Source of the DNA: JAWWPG01 sp038254365
GTDB lineage: Bacteria; Actinomycetota; Actinomycetes; Propionibacteriales; Nocardioidaceae
DNA: 64,000 bases
Reading direction: 5' to 3'
Assembly (NCBI GenBank): GCA_038254365.1
Contig: JBBSGI010000009.1
Coordinates: 1 to 64,000 of the forward strand
The notes beneath the pieces were generated by a model that saw only the letters and a list, made by a program, of their open reading frames with translations, was not told the origin of the DNA and made no database searches. The translations under genes and the position numbers were made by a program. Every line of letters begins with the position of its first letter. Position 1 is the first letter of the stretch. This document shows, one piece after another, positions 42,167 to 51,613 of the stretch.

Positions 42167-43788
42167 TCTCCTTCTCCGACTTCTCGTTCTGGTATCCCGG
42201 CGCCGAAGACCCGGTGCTCGAGAACGTTCACCTCGAGGTGCAGGAGGGTGACTTCGCGCTGGTTGTCGGGCACACCGGGTCGGGCAAGTCGACGCTGCTG
42301 CGAGCGGTGAACGGTCTGGTCCCGCACTTCACCGGCGGCCACGTCGAGGGCTCGGTCCGAGTCAGTGGGCTGGATCCTCGGCTGAAGCCGCCGCGGGAGC
42401 TCGCCGAGACCGTCGGCGTTGTCGGGCAGGACCCCTTGGCCGGGTTCGTCACCGACACGGTCGAGGAGGAGCTGGCCTATGGGATGGAGCAGCTCGCGGT
42501 CCGCCCTCAGGCCATGCGGCGACGGGTGGAGGAGGTCCTGGACCTGATGGGCATCGCCGCTCTGCGACGACGGCCGCTGCGGACGCTGTCCGGAGGGGAG
42601 CAGCAGCGGGTGGCGCTCGGATCGGTGCTGACCCAGAACCCGAAGGTGCTGGTTCTCGACGAACCGACGTCTGCGCTGGACCCGGCGGCGGCGGAGGACG
42701 CACTGGCGGCCGTGCTGCGCCTCGTGCACGACGTGGGGGTCACCGTGCTGGCGGCGGAGCACCGGCTGGAGCGGGTCGTGGAGTATGCCGACTCGCTGGT
42801 GGTGGTGGAAGGCCGGCGCGTCCGCTCCGGCCGACCCGCGGACTTGCTGCTGAGCTCACCGCTCGCGCCGCCGGTCGTCGAGCTCGCCCGGCTATGTGGT
42901 TGGCGACCGCTTCCGCTCTCCGTGCGAGACGCGCGCCGGCTGTCGGGCCCCCTGCGCGACCGGCTGTCGGGGTTGCGGCCGGCCGCCGTGGTCGAGGCCG
43001 TCGGCGACGCCGCGGACGGACTGGTCGCCCGGTCCGTGTCTGTCAGCTACGGCGCAACCGCCGCCCTGCGCCGCGCGGACCTGGAGGCTGCGCCGGGCGA
43101 GATCGTGGCCCTGATGGGACGTAACGGGTCGGGGAAGTCCTCGCTGCTGTGGGCCGTCCAGGGCAGCGTCCGGCGCTCGGGTGGATCGGTCCGCGTGGCG
43201 GGCCAGGACGTCACCAAGCTGCCTCGGGACGGCGCCTCGGGTCTGGTGGCCCTGGTCCCACAGCAGGCCACGGACCTGCTGTACCACGACAGCGTCCGGG
43301 CTGAGTGCGCGGCAGCCGATCGGGCAGCGGGGGCCCCGTCGGGGACGGCGCGGGCGATCTTCGACGAGCTCTGCCTCGGTGCGGCCGTTTCCGAGGCGGC
43401 CCACCCGCGTGACCTGTCTGACGGACAGCGGCTGGCGCTGGCCCTGGCCGTCCAGCTCGCGCCGCGTCCAAGCGTCATCCTGCTCGACGAGCCGACCCGT
43501 GGGCTTGACTACCGGGCCAAGGCTCGGCTCCGTGGGATGCTGCGGGGCTTGGCCGCCGTGGGCAAGGCCGTCGTGGTGGCCACTCACGACGTCGAGTTCG
43601 TCGCCCAGACCGCCCAGCGGGTCGTCGTACTGGCCGAGGGGGAGGTCATCACGTCTGCTCCAACTGCGGAGGCGCTGGCCGCCTCGCCGGTGTTCGCACC
43701 GCAGGTTGCGAAAGTGCTGGCCCCGATGGAGTGGCTGACCACGGACCAGGTAGTCGAGGCGCTCGAAGCGGAGGTCGCCCGTGGTTGA
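42163..43788 (+). CDS. ecfA: ECF transporter ATPase, fused A-A' subunit
   Basis: The 541-residue protein contains two ABC ATPase domains. The first (about residues 1-225) has GHTGSGKSTLLRA, LSGGEQQRVALG and LVLDEPTSALDP. The second (about 290-515) has GRNGSGKSSLLWA, LSDGQRLALA and ILLDEPTRGLD. Fusing the A and A' subunits guarantees one of each per transporter. GTG at 42163 lies in the ecfT stop. ATP hydrolysis here powers toppling of the S component with its bound vitamin. Confidence 0.88.
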   Translation: MISFSDFSFWYPGAEDPVLENVHLEVQEGDFALVVGHTGSGKSTLLRAVNGLVPHFTGGHVEGSVRVSGLDPRLKPPRELAETVGVVGQDPLAGFVTDTVEEELAYGMEQLAVRPQAMRRRVEEVLDLMGIAALRRRPLRTLSGGEQQRVALGSVLTQNPKVLVLDEPTSALDPAAAEDALAAVLRLVHDVGVTVLAAEHRLERVVEYADSLVVVEGRRVRSGRPADLLLSSPLAPPVVELARLCGWRPLPLSVRDARRLSGPLRDRLSGLRPAAVVEAVGDAADGLVARSVSVSYGATAALRRADLEAAPGEIVALMGRNGSGKSSLLWAVQGSVRRSGGSVRVAGQDVTKLPRDGASGLVALVPQQATDLLYHDSVRAECAAADRAAGAPSGTARAIFDELCLGAAVSEAAHPRDLSDGQRLALALAVQLAPRPSVILLDEPTRGLDYRAKARLRGMLRGLAAVGKAVVVATHDVEFVAQTAQRVVVLAEGEVITSAPTAEALAASPVFAPQVAKVLAPMEWLTTDQVVEALEAEVARG

Positions 43789-44671
43789 GGTTGCCCACCG
43801 TTCGGCCCCCCAGCGGGTGCATCGTCTCGAGAACGACGTCTCAGTACTGCGGATCGGGACCAAGACCGGGACCCTGCTGTTGCTCGCGACGGTCGGTGGC
43901 CTGGTCATGTTCTGCTGGCCGCTGTTCGTGCACGCGTCGAACCACTCTTGGGGTCACACGACGGCTGCGCCGTTCGTCTTCGTCCTGGTGCTCCCGGTCC
44001 TGGTCGCTATCGTGCTGGCGTCGTTCAGCGAGGGAGGGATGGACTCGAAGGCGCTGGCGATGCTCGGCGTGCTGTCGGCGGTCAACGCAGCGCTGCGACC
44101 CCTCGGGGCGGGGATCGCCGGCGTCGAGACGGTGTTCTTCATGCTGGTGCTCGCCGGCCGGGTGTTCGGGCCGGGCTTCGGGTTCGTGCTCGGCTGTACG
44201 TCGATCTTCGCGTCCGCCTTGCTGACCGCAGGGGTGGGTCCCTGGCTGCCGTTCCAGATGCTGGCGTCGGCGTGGATCGGGCTGGGCGCAGGCCTCCTGC
44301 CGAGGCGCCCTCGGGGCCGAGCGGAGGTTGTCATGCTGGTCGGCTACGGGGTGGTGGCGGCCTACGTCTTCGGCTTCCTGATGAACCTGTCCTTCTGGCC
44401 GTACGCGGTTGGGACCGGAACCCAGATTTCGTTCGTGCCGGGGGCCGGTGTGTGGGAGAACTTGCACCGTTTCGTCTTCTACACCTTGACGACTTCGACC
44501 CTCGGATGGGACACCGGACGGGCAGTCACCAACTCGGTGGCGATTCTCACCTTCGGACCGGCGGTGCTCGCCACCCTACGTCGCGCGTCACGCCGCGCCT
44601 CCTTCGCGACACCGGCCCGTTCACCCGCCACCTGGGGATGGAAGACGACTAGCGCGGCCGCTCGTCGTTGA
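43781..44671 (+). CDS. ECF transporter S component, cobalamin-associated
   Basis: The 296-residue membrane protein has about seven hydrophobic segments and the ECF-S-like stretch LGVLSAVNAALRPLGAGIAGVETVFFMLVLAGRVFGPGFGF. S components bind the vitamin inside the membrane; being last in a B12-riboswitch operon, its ligand is most likely cobalamin or a precursor. It overlaps the ATPase gene by eight bases and its 3' end overlaps the convergent paaK by 23 bases. Ligand identity is inferred only from the riboswitch. Confidence 0.82.
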   Translation: MVEVAHRSAPQRVHRLENDVSVLRIGTKTGTLLLLATVGGLVMFCWPLFVHASNHSWGHTTAAPFVFVLVLPVLVAIVLASFSEGGMDSKALAMLGVLSAVNAALRPLGAGIAGVETVFFMLVLAGRVFGPGFGFVLGCTSIFASALLTAGVGPWLPFQMLASAWIGLGAGLLPRRPRGRAEVVMLVGYGVVAAYVFGFLMNLSFWPYAVGTGTQISFVPGAGVWENLHRFVFYTLTTSTLGWDTGRAVTNSVAILTFGPAVLATLRRASRRASFATPARSPATWGWKTTSAAARR

Positions 44672-45965
44672 TGCGTTTGGCCTTGCCCAGTGAGCGTTCG
44701 AGTTCGTGCGGCTCGCAGATCTCGACGGTCACCGTGACGCCGACGTGGTCCTTGATCAGCCGCGCCGCACTCTCGGCGAGTGCCTGTTTGGCGACCGGGC
44801 CGATCCCGTCCCGGCGGCTCTCCACCCGGACCGTCATCTCGTCGAGCCGCCCGGGACGGGCGAGCACGCATACGTAGTGCGGGGTCAGCCCTTCGACCTT
44901 GAGCAGCTGCTCCTCCACCTGGGTGGGGAAGACGTTGACGCCCCGCACGATCATCATGTCGTCGCTGCGCCCGGTGACCTTCTGCATGCGCCGGTACGAC
45001 GGCCGGGCGGTCCCCGGCAGCAGCCGGGTCAGATCCCTCGTGCGGTAGCGGATCACCGGCATCGCCTGCTTGGTGAGCGAGGTGAAGACAAGTTCGCCTT
45101 CCTCGCCGTCGGGCAGCACCGCGCCGCTGACCGGGTCGACGATCTCGGGGTAGAACATGTCCTCCCAGACGTGCAGGCCGTCCTTGGTCTCCACGCACTC
45201 CTGAGCCACGCCGGGACCCATTACCTCGCTGAGGCCGTAGATGTCGACGGCGTGCATCGAGCAGCGTTCCTCGATCTCGTGCCGCATCTCGTCGGTCCAT
45301 GGTTCCGCGCCGAAGATCCCGATCTCGAGCGACGAGCGTGCGGGGTCGAGTCCTTGGCGCTCCATCTCGTCGACGATCGCGAGAAAGTACGAAGGGGTCA
45401 CCATGATCACCCGGGGGCGGAAGTCGTCGATCAGCTGGACCTGCCGCTCGGTCATCCCGCCGCTGACCGGGACCACGGTGCAGCCCAGCCGCTCCGCGCC
45501 GTAGTGCGCCCCGAGGCCGCCGGTGAACAGCCCGTAGCCATAGGCCACGTGCAGCAGGTCGCCGCGTCGCGCTCCTGCCGCCCGGATCGAACGCGCCATC
45601 ACGTCCGCCCAGTCGTCCAGGTCCGCCACGGTGTACCCGACCACGGTGGGCCGGCCCGTCGTACCACTCGACGCGTGCACGCGAGCTACCTCCTCGCGCG
45701 GCACCGAGAACATCCCGAACGGGTAGTTGTCACGCAGGTCGGCCTTGCTGGTCAAGGGGAAGCGGGCCAGGTCCTCGAGATGGTGGAGGTCGTCGGGCCG
45801 CATCCCGGCCGCGTCAAAGGCACGGGTGTAGTGCGGTACGTGGTCGTAGACGCGATGCAGCGTCTCCCGCATTCGGTTGAGCTGGTGGGTGCGCAACGCG
45901 TCGACAGACATGCGCTCGCGGTGGTCCCACAGTTCCTGCGGGGTGGACAGTGGCGGCGAGCTCAT
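44649..45965 (-). CDS. paaK: Phenylacetate-CoA ligase
   Basis: The 438-residue adenylate-forming enzyme activates phenylacetate to phenylacetyl-CoA. It has the AMP/ATP loop ASSGTTGRPTVVGYT near residues 95-110, YGYGLFTGGLGAHYGAE, IYGLSEVMGPGVAQEC, and the C-terminal lid DDMMIVRGVNVFPTQVEE. The start overlaps the stop of the upstream paaI by four bases. The core ring-oxidation genes (paaABCDE) are not in the window, so only activation and later steps are visible here. Confidence 0.92.
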   Translation of the reverse strand: MSSPPLSTPQELWDHRERMSVDALRTHQLNRMRETLHRVYDHVPHYTRAFDAAGMRPDDLHHLEDLARFPLTSKADLRDNYPFGMFSVPREEVARVHASSGTTGRPTVVGYTVADLDDWADVMARSIRAAGARRGDLLHVAYGYGLFTGGLGAHYGAERLGCTVVPVSGGMTERQVQLIDDFRPRVIMVTPSYFLAIVDEMERQGLDPARSSLEIGIFGAEPWTDEMRHEIEERCSMHAVDIYGLSEVMGPGVAQECVETKDGLHVWEDMFYPEIVDPVSGAVLPDGEEGELVFTSLTKQAMPVIRYRTRDLTRLLPGTARPSYRRMQKVTGRSDDMMIVRGVNVFPTQVEEQLLKVEGLTPHYVCVLARPGRLDEMTVRVESRRDGIGPVAKQALAESAARLIKDHVGVTVTVEICEPHELERSLGKAKRINDERPR

Positions 45966-46420
45966 GACTGTCCGGGTAACCGTCCGGGCTCGCCGGCAGC
46001 CGGGTCCAGGTGCGCGCCGCCGATCGTTCTGCTGCGGCCGCGAAACTCCGCTAACACCTCGTCGCCCCTCCTCACCTGGATGTCATAGATGCCGGAACGC
46101 CCCGAGCGATGGCGTTCGACGGCCGTTGCGACGAGGAGGTCATCTCGCTGTGCGGGCAGCACGAACGTTATGTCGCAGGCTTGGGCGACCGTGCGCACGT
46201 TGTAGGTGTTGCATGCAAAGGCGAACGCGGAGTCGGCCAGGGCAAAGATGAAACCGCCGTGAGCCATGCCGTGACCGTTGGTCATGTCGTCGCGGACCCG
46301 CATCGACACGGTGGCGTGCCCGCTGGCGACCGACTCGATGCGCATGCCCAGGCGCTGCGAGGCGACGTCATCGGCCCACATGACGTCCGCGCACGCCTGC
46401 GCCAGCTCGTCCGGGTTCAC
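45962..46420 (-). CDS. paaI: PaaI-like hotdog-fold thioesterase
   Basis: The 152-residue hotdog enzyme has the active-site stretch NGHGMAHGGFIFALADSAFA near residues 48-67, with the catalytic Asp in it. PaaI hydrolyses dead-end hydroxyphenylacetyl-CoA and frees CoA. It overlaps paaK downstream and the acetyltransferase upstream by four bases each, so the three form one operon. Confidence 0.9.
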   Translation of the reverse strand: MNPDELAQACADVMWADDVASQRLGMRIESVASGHATVSMRVRDDMTNGHGMAHGGFIFALADSAFAFACNTYNVRTVAQACDITFVLPAQRDDLLVATAVERHRSGRSGIYDIQVRRGDEVLAEFRGRSRTIGGAHLDPAAGEPGRLPGQS

Positions 46421-46896
46421 AATGGCCTCTCGAGCAGCACGACCCGGTGGCCGTCGGACTGAACGAGCTGGCCGACTTCGCGGTAGCCCCGCGCCTGGTG
46501 AAACGCGAGTGATTCGAAATTCGGCGGGTCGGAGTTGACCTCGCAGACCATCCGTCCGTGCGCCTTGGCCTCCGCCTCGATGACGTCGTAGATCGCGCCG
46601 GCGATCCCGCGCCGACGGAAGGCCCGGTCCACCGCGATGCGGTCGAGGTAGACGAAGTCGTCAAAGCGCCCCGAGTGCCAGGCATAGTTGACGGAACCGT
46701 AGGAGGCACCGGGAGCGTACGCCACCGCGAACGCCGCGACCTCCCCCTCCACCTCGCAGACCAAGATGACGGCGGCCTCGGCCCGGTGCGCCGCCAGGCT
46801 TTCGGCGTCCAGTGGGCTGAGCGCCCACACCGACTCCGCGTTGAGCCGCAACACCGCCTCGGCGTCCTCATCGGTCATGGGACGGATCTCCACCAC
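46417..46896 (-). CDS. GNAT-family acetyltransferase
   Basis: The 159-residue protein has the GNAT fold. It starts with IRPMTDEDAEAVLRLN, the acetyl-CoA loop is YLDRIAVDRAFRRRGIAGAIYD near residues 85-105, and the C-terminal part is SLAFHQARGYREVG. The substrate is unknown. GTG at 46896 has GAGAG upstream; a second GTG follows directly. It leads the paaI-paaK operon, which may be chance or may point to regulation by acylation. Confidence 0.85.
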   Translation of the reverse strand: MVEIRPMTDEDAEAVLRLNAESVWALSPLDAESLAAHRAEAAVILVCEVEGEVAAFAVAYAPGASYGSVNYAWHSGRFDDFVYLDRIAVDRAFRRRGIAGAIYDVIEAEAKAHGRMVCEVNSDPPNFESLAFHQARGYREVGQLVQSDGHRVVLLERPL

Positions 46897-46980
46897 GGCA
46901 CTCTCTCATGCCATAGCCTTGGGACAGCGCCGTGACCGGATCGTCACGTCAAGGTGCGAGCGTGCTCGGGTATCCATCCG

Positions 46981-46998
46981 GGGTCCTGAGAGGGACCC
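46981..46998. terminator. Hairpin between convergence-free genes
   Basis: GGGTCC (46981-46986) pairs with GGACCC (46993-46998) across six bases. It lies just after the stop of the methyltransferase gene. There is no T-run, so terminator function is uncertain. Confidence 0.3.
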
Positions 46999-47025
46999 GT
47001 GAGGCTTGTCCGGCTGGTGCGACAC

Positions 47026-47754
47026 TCAAACCCAGCGTTGGGCAAAGAAGACGAGCTCTCGGCCGGGTCGGTCCGGGGCGTCGCGCACATCCCTCACGCG
47101 ATAGCGGTGCGCGAGCAGGCTGGCTTCGACCTCATCTCGCTGGCGGAAGCGCAGGGTCGAGTCTGAGGTCACCTTCTGCCCATCCGAGCCAAACACCCAG
47201 GTGCCGCGGAAGGTCACCAGCGGCCCGCTCACATCGGTGACGTCAACCCAGCTCGTTACCCGGCCCACTCCGGGGATCTCGGTGACGGAGTACGTCGCCG
47301 AGCGGTTCCACTCAAGCCACGCCAGAAACGCCGGATCACGCGTCTCGAACACAAGGTGACCATCGGGACGCAAGGCCTCGTATACGCCGTCCAGGGTCCT
47401 CTCCCACTCGAACTGGTCGTGGATCGCCTGGGCGACATTCCCGGTCATGGTCGCGAGGTCGACCTGTATCGGCGGCATGCTTGTGGCGTCACTATGGACC
47501 CATGCCACCCGGTCGGCGCCGGGCTTGGCCCGAGCAACCTCGAGCGACCCGGCCGCGGGATCGACGCCGACAACGGTGTGACCGCGATCGGCGAGGAGCA
47601 ACGCGAAAGTCCCAGTGCCACATCCGAGATCCAGCACACTGTGCGCACCCAGTTCCTGGGCTATCGCGAGGTATGTCTCAAGGTCACTACGGTCGGGGTC
47701 AAGTGCGTCGTAGATGGCGACCAGCCGCGGATGCTCGAAGATCTCGTCCACCAT
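47026..47754 (-). CDS. Class I SAM-dependent methyltransferase
   Basis: The 242-residue enzyme has motif I VLDLGCGTGTFALLLADRGH near residue 42 and an acidic end of motif II in VGVDPAAG. DATSMPP and a C-terminal beta meander follow. It resembles small-molecule methyltransferases; the acceptor is unknown. ATG at 47754 follows TAGCTT by seven bases, giving a leaderless start. The divergent paaN begins 177 bases away. Confidence 0.87.
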   Translation of the reverse strand: MVDEIFEHPRLVAIYDALDPDRSDLETYLAIAQELGAHSVLDLGCGTGTFALLLADRGHTVVGVDPAAGSLEVARAKPGADRVAWVHSDATSMPPIQVDLATMTGNVAQAIHDQFEWERTLDGVYEALRPDGHLVFETRDPAFLAWLEWNRSATYSVTEIPGVGRVTSWVDVTDVSGPLVTFRGTWVFGSDGQKVTSDSTLRFRQRDEVEASLLAHRYRVRDVRDAPDRPGRELVFFAQRWV

Positions 47755-47761
47755 GCGGCCG

Positions 47762-47767
47762 AAGCTA
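47762..47767 (-). promoter_or_regulatory. -10 element for the methyltransferase (leaderless)
   Basis: On the minus strand TAGCTT is followed by seven bases and the ATG at 47754. Confidence 0.45.
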
Positions 47768-47931
47768 GCCCCCTCGGTGACCACGGGGGATACCGGGCGA
47801 GTCTTCGAAGTCCTCCAGGTCGCAGCTTTGGCCAGCACGGCGGTCGCCGCGGTCTCGCGCCGCCAACTAGACTTCGAGTCATCGGGCCGGCTGGCAGTCG
47901 GCACGGAATCCGATTGGTCGTGGAGGCCGGT

Positions 47932-49611
47932 ATGTCGTTCGCCGCCGAGGCGTTTGTCCGTCATCGCGAGACCCTGGAGCAGGCGGTCGAGGCGACGCGG
48001 ACCCGCGGGTACTTCAGCGCCTATCCGGAGTCTCCCAGCCCCCGGATCTATGGCGAGACGGCGGCAGCCGAAGGCCTCGCCGCGTTCGAAGCCCTGCTAG
48101 GCAACGACTTTCCGTTGGCCACACCGGGCGCGGAGGGCACGGTGGCAACGGAGAAGTCACCCTTCGGCCCCGTCCTGGACATCTCCTACCCGCGGATCAC
48201 CCCCGAGGATGTCGACGCGCTCATCGACGCGGCCTCCGCGGGTCTGGTCGGCTGGCGCGACGCTGGTGTCGAAGCCAGGGTCGGCGTCGGCCTGGAGATT
48301 CTGGCCAGGCTGCACGCCCGGGTGTTCGAGCTGGCGAATGCGGTCATGCATACCTCCGGTCAGGCGTTCGTCATGGCGTTCCAGGCGGGCGGTGCCCACG
48401 CGCTGGACCGGGCGCTCGAGGCGATCGCCTACGCGTACGTCGAGATGACCCGGGTTCCGCCGAGCGCGGTGTGGGAGAAGCCTGGACGGGACGCGCCGAT
48501 CCGGATGGAGAAGACTTTCACCGTGGCCCCCCGAGGACTGGCGCTGGTCGTGGGCTGCAACACCTTCCCCACGTGGAACTCCTGGCCGGGTCTGTTCGCA
48601 TCCTTGGTCACCGGCAACCCGACGATCGTCAAACCGCATCCCGGCGCCGTGCTGCCCCTTGCGATCACGGTCCAGACCTGTCAGGAGGTGCTGCTTGAGG
48701 CCGGCCACGACCCCAATCTCGTCACGCTCGCGGCCGAGGACCCCGCGGACGGCATCGCTGCCGTACTGGCCGTGCGACGAGAGGTTCGGCTGGTGGACTT
48801 CACCGGATCCAACGCGTTCGGGACCTGGCTCGAGGACAACGCCCGCCAGGCGGTGGTGTTCACCGAGAAGGCCGGGGTCAACACCGTAGTCATCGACTCG
48901 ACCAACTCGTTCAAGGGAATGTGCTTCAACCTGGCGTTCTCGCTCGCGCTGTACAGCGGGCAGATGTGTACGGCGCCACAGAACCTCTACGTCCCCACCC
49001 ACGGCATTCAGACCGACGAGGGGCACAAGTCCGTGGACGATGTTGTCGCCGGGCTCTCCGGCGCCCTGTCCAAGCTGATCGGCGACGACGCCAGGGCCGT
49101 CGAGGTCCTGGGCGGTGTGGTCAACGCGGCCGTCCTCGAACGCGTCTCCCAGGTGGATGGGTCGGGCGGCGACGTCGTGATCGAGTCCCGCGAGGTGAAG
49201 CATCCGTTGTATGGCGACGCTGTCGTCCGTACGCCGACGGTGCTCCGCGTCGCCGTCGCGAACCGTGCCGTCTACGAGCAGGAGTGCTTCGGCCCGGTGG
49301 CGTTCCTGGTCACGACCAGATCGAGCGAGGAGTCGGTCTCGGTGTTCCGCGAGACCGCGCTGCAGCACGGTGCGATGACCGCCGCCGTCTACAGCACCGA
49401 CGCTGAGGTGCTCGCGGCCGTCCGCTCGGCCGCCCTCGACGCCGGAGTGGCGCTGAGCGAGAACCTGACCGGCCAGGTCTTCGTCAACCAGTCGGCCGCC
49501 TTCAGCGACTTTCACGGAACGGGCGCCAACCCGGCCGCCAACGCGACGTACACCGACGGCGCCTACGTCGCCAGCAGGTTCCGCATCATCCAGTCCCGCC
49601 GCCACATTTGA
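47932..49611 (+). CDS. paaN: PaaN/PaaZ-type aldehyde dehydrogenase
   Basis: The 559-residue protein is an aldehyde dehydrogenase of the phenylacetate pathway. It has the cofactor-binding GCNTFPTWNSWPG, Glu in VFTEKAGVNTVVID, and the catalytic Cys in YSGQMCTAPQNLYV near residue 345. It lacks the C-terminal MaoC-type hydratase of E. coli PaaZ, so ring cleavage would need a separate hydratase. GGAGG lies five bases before the ATG. It is divergent from the methyltransferase gene. Confidence 0.88.
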   Translation: MSFAAEAFVRHRETLEQAVEATRTRGYFSAYPESPSPRIYGETAAAEGLAAFEALLGNDFPLATPGAEGTVATEKSPFGPVLDISYPRITPEDVDALIDAASAGLVGWRDAGVEARVGVGLEILARLHARVFELANAVMHTSGQAFVMAFQAGGAHALDRALEAIAYAYVEMTRVPPSAVWEKPGRDAPIRMEKTFTVAPRGLALVVGCNTFPTWNSWPGLFASLVTGNPTIVKPHPGAVLPLAITVQTCQEVLLEAGHDPNLVTLAAEDPADGIAAVLAVRREVRLVDFTGSNAFGTWLEDNARQAVVFTEKAGVNTVVIDSTNSFKGMCFNLAFSLALYSGQMCTAPQNLYVPTHGIQTDEGHKSVDDVVAGLSGALSKLIGDDARAVEVLGGVVNAAVLERVSQVDGSGGDVVIESREVKHPLYGDAVVRTPTVLRVAVANRAVYEQECFGPVAFLVTTRSSEESVSVFRETALQHGAMTAAVYSTDAEVLAAVRSAALDAGVALSENLTGQVFVNQSAAFSDFHGTGANPAANATYTDGAYVASRFRIIQSRRHI

Positions 49612-49666
49612 GGGCGTGCTTGGGGTGTGCGCAGGCTCGACGACTCGGCTCGCCGCCGAACGGTCG

Positions 49667-50746
49667 TCAAGCCCGGTAGAGCGACACCAGGGGACACGCG
49701 AAGGTGTCCTGGCCCCGTAGTCCGACCTGGTTGAGATAGCGGACCACGACACCGTACGACTCGAAGAGCCCCATCTCCGTGTAGTCCACCTGATGCTGCC
49801 TGCAGTACTCGCGAACGATCGGCTGGGCGGATGCCAGGTTCGGTCGCGGCATGCTCGGGAACAGGTGATGCTCGATCTGGTAGTTGAGCCCGCCCATGGC
49901 GAAGTCCGTCAGGATGCCGCCTCGGATGTTGCGCGACATCAGGACCTGGCGCCGAAGGAAGTCGACCCGCATGTCGGCGGGCACGATCGGCATGCCCTTG
50001 TGATTGGGTGCGAACGATCCGCCCAGGGCGAGCCCAAAGATCGCCATCTGGATGCCGAAGAATGCCGAGGCTTTCCCCGGGGAAAGCAGGAGGAACAACA
50101 CGATGATGTATGCGAGCAGCCGGGTGATGACGAGCAGCGCCTCCACCCGCTGGTACGGCATGGTCCGCCGGGTCAGCAAGCTTCGGATGCTGGCCATGTG
50201 CAGGTTGAGACCCTCCAGGGTCAGCAACGGGAAGAAGAGCCATCCTTGGCGCTGGACCATCCACCCGGCGATCCCACGGCGCCGCGTCGCGGCTATCTCG
50301 GGGGTGAAGGCGAGAACTCCGGACTCGATGTCGGGGTCCTTGCCGACCTGGTTCGGCGCACCGTGGTGTCTGTTGTGCTTGGTCTTCCACCAGCCGTAGC
50401 TGAGCCCCACGAAGACGCCGGACAGGAGTCGCGAGCACCAGTCGTTCCACGCCGCTGACTTGAAGATCTGTCGGTGGGCGCCGTCATGACCGAGGAAGCC
50501 GAACTGGGCGATGACCACCCCCAGCACGGCGGCACAGATCAGCACTAGCCACGAGTGGCGCAGGGTGACGGCCACCACCCAGACCAAGCCGAACGCGGCA
50601 ACTGCCGCGGTGATTCGCGTCCAGTAGTAGAGGTACCGTCGACGCAGCAGTCCGCTGTCGCGGATCGTCGAGGCCAGCTCCGTGTAGAGGCTAACGTGAC
50701 GGTCGGCGCGCCGCAGGACGGCTGTTTCGCTGGCAGGTGCTGGCAT
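49667..50746 (-). CDS. Membrane fatty acid desaturase
   Basis: The 359-residue membrane enzyme has the three histidine boxes of diiron desaturases: HDGAH near residue 92, KHNRHHG near 125, and QIEHH near 290. It also has paired hydrophobic segments. It would place a cis double bond into acyl chains; the position is not determinable. The unsaturated chains could be the substrates of the TmsB enzyme elsewhere in the window. ATG 50746 has AGGAG about nine bases upstream. Confidence 0.88.
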   Translation of the reverse strand: MPAPASETAVLRRADRHVSLYTELASTIRDSGLLRRRYLYYWTRITAAVAAFGLVWVVAVTLRHSWLVLICAAVLGVVIAQFGFLGHDGAHRQIFKSAAWNDWCSRLLSGVFVGLSYGWWKTKHNRHHGAPNQVGKDPDIESGVLAFTPEIAATRRRGIAGWMVQRQGWLFFPLLTLEGLNLHMASIRSLLTRRTMPYQRVEALLVITRLLAYIIVLFLLLSPGKASAFFGIQMAIFGLALGGSFAPNHKGMPIVPADMRVDFLRRQVLMSRNIRGGILTDFAMGGLNYQIEHHLFPSMPRPNLASAQPIVREYCRQHQVDYTEMGLFESYGVVVRYLNQVGLRGQDTFACPLVSLYRA

Positions 50747-50863
50747 GGACGTCGCTCTCCTGTGACTGAACCTCTGAGTGAGAGTCACCAGGGTCTGGGG
50801 CAACCCGCCAAATGGAGGTGGTGGTCCGAATGTAGATCCTGACGAACACGCTACACGCCGAGC

Positions 50864-51573
50864 TCAGGTGGCGCCCGTGATGCACCGGCCAGTCAGCGCC
50901 CGCGGGCGTCGGACGCTGCCGACAGGAGTGCGGACGCCTCGAGCCGCCTTCGACCAGGTCGCGACCAGCGCGACGACGACGATTCCGGCCGATCACCACG
51001 GCGGAGCCGGTGCCGACCTTCGCGGCTACCTGCTTGTACGAGGCTCCCGCGAAGTACCCGACCAGACAGAAGCCGATGCCCCAGGTCATCCCGCCGAGCG
51101 TGTTCCACAGCAGGAACTTCGGGTAGCGCATCTCGCTGAGCCCGGCCAGTCCCGGCATGACGGCTCGGAAGAACGCGGTGAAACGACCCAGAAACACCGC
51201 AGGCCCACCCCGGTCCCGCAGCATGGCGCGGACGCTCGCCAACCTGGCCTCGTGGCGCTCGAGCAGATGCCACCGGACCACCCTTGGTCCGAACAGCCTT
51301 CCCACCTCGTACCCGACGCTGTCCCCGAGGATGGCCGCTAGAGCTACCAAGGCGCAGAAGCGCCCAGATGTTCAAGTGATCACTGCTGGCCAGGAACCCT
51401 CCGAGGAGCACGGCAGTCTCGCCGGGAAGGACGAACCCGATGAAGACCGCTGCCTCGCCGAAAACGAGGGCGGCGACGATCGCGTACGCCGCGAGGGGAG
51501 GCAGCGACTCGATCGCGGAGGTCACGGCGTCCACCCAGGTCACGGTATCGCGGTGGCCGATCCGCTCGCGCAT
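50864..51573 (-). pseudogene. DedA-family membrane protein with two frameshifts
   Basis: The N-terminal part (LPPLAAYAIVAALVFGEAAVFIGFVLPGET) ends in one frame near 51355. The middle (ILGDSVGYEVGRLFGP to SYKQVAAKVGTGSAVVIG) continues in a second frame, and the C-terminal helix (GIVVVALVATWSKAARG) lies in a third. Each shift is explained by one extra C (in GCGCC near 51353 and GGCCGG near 50994). Removing both restores one continuous DedA protein ending at 50864. Either the gene is inactive or the sequence has two errors. Confidence 0.75.
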
Positions 51574-51613
51574 GCGTGCACGACGGTCGCGAGGATCTGA
51601 CAAACTTGACCGC

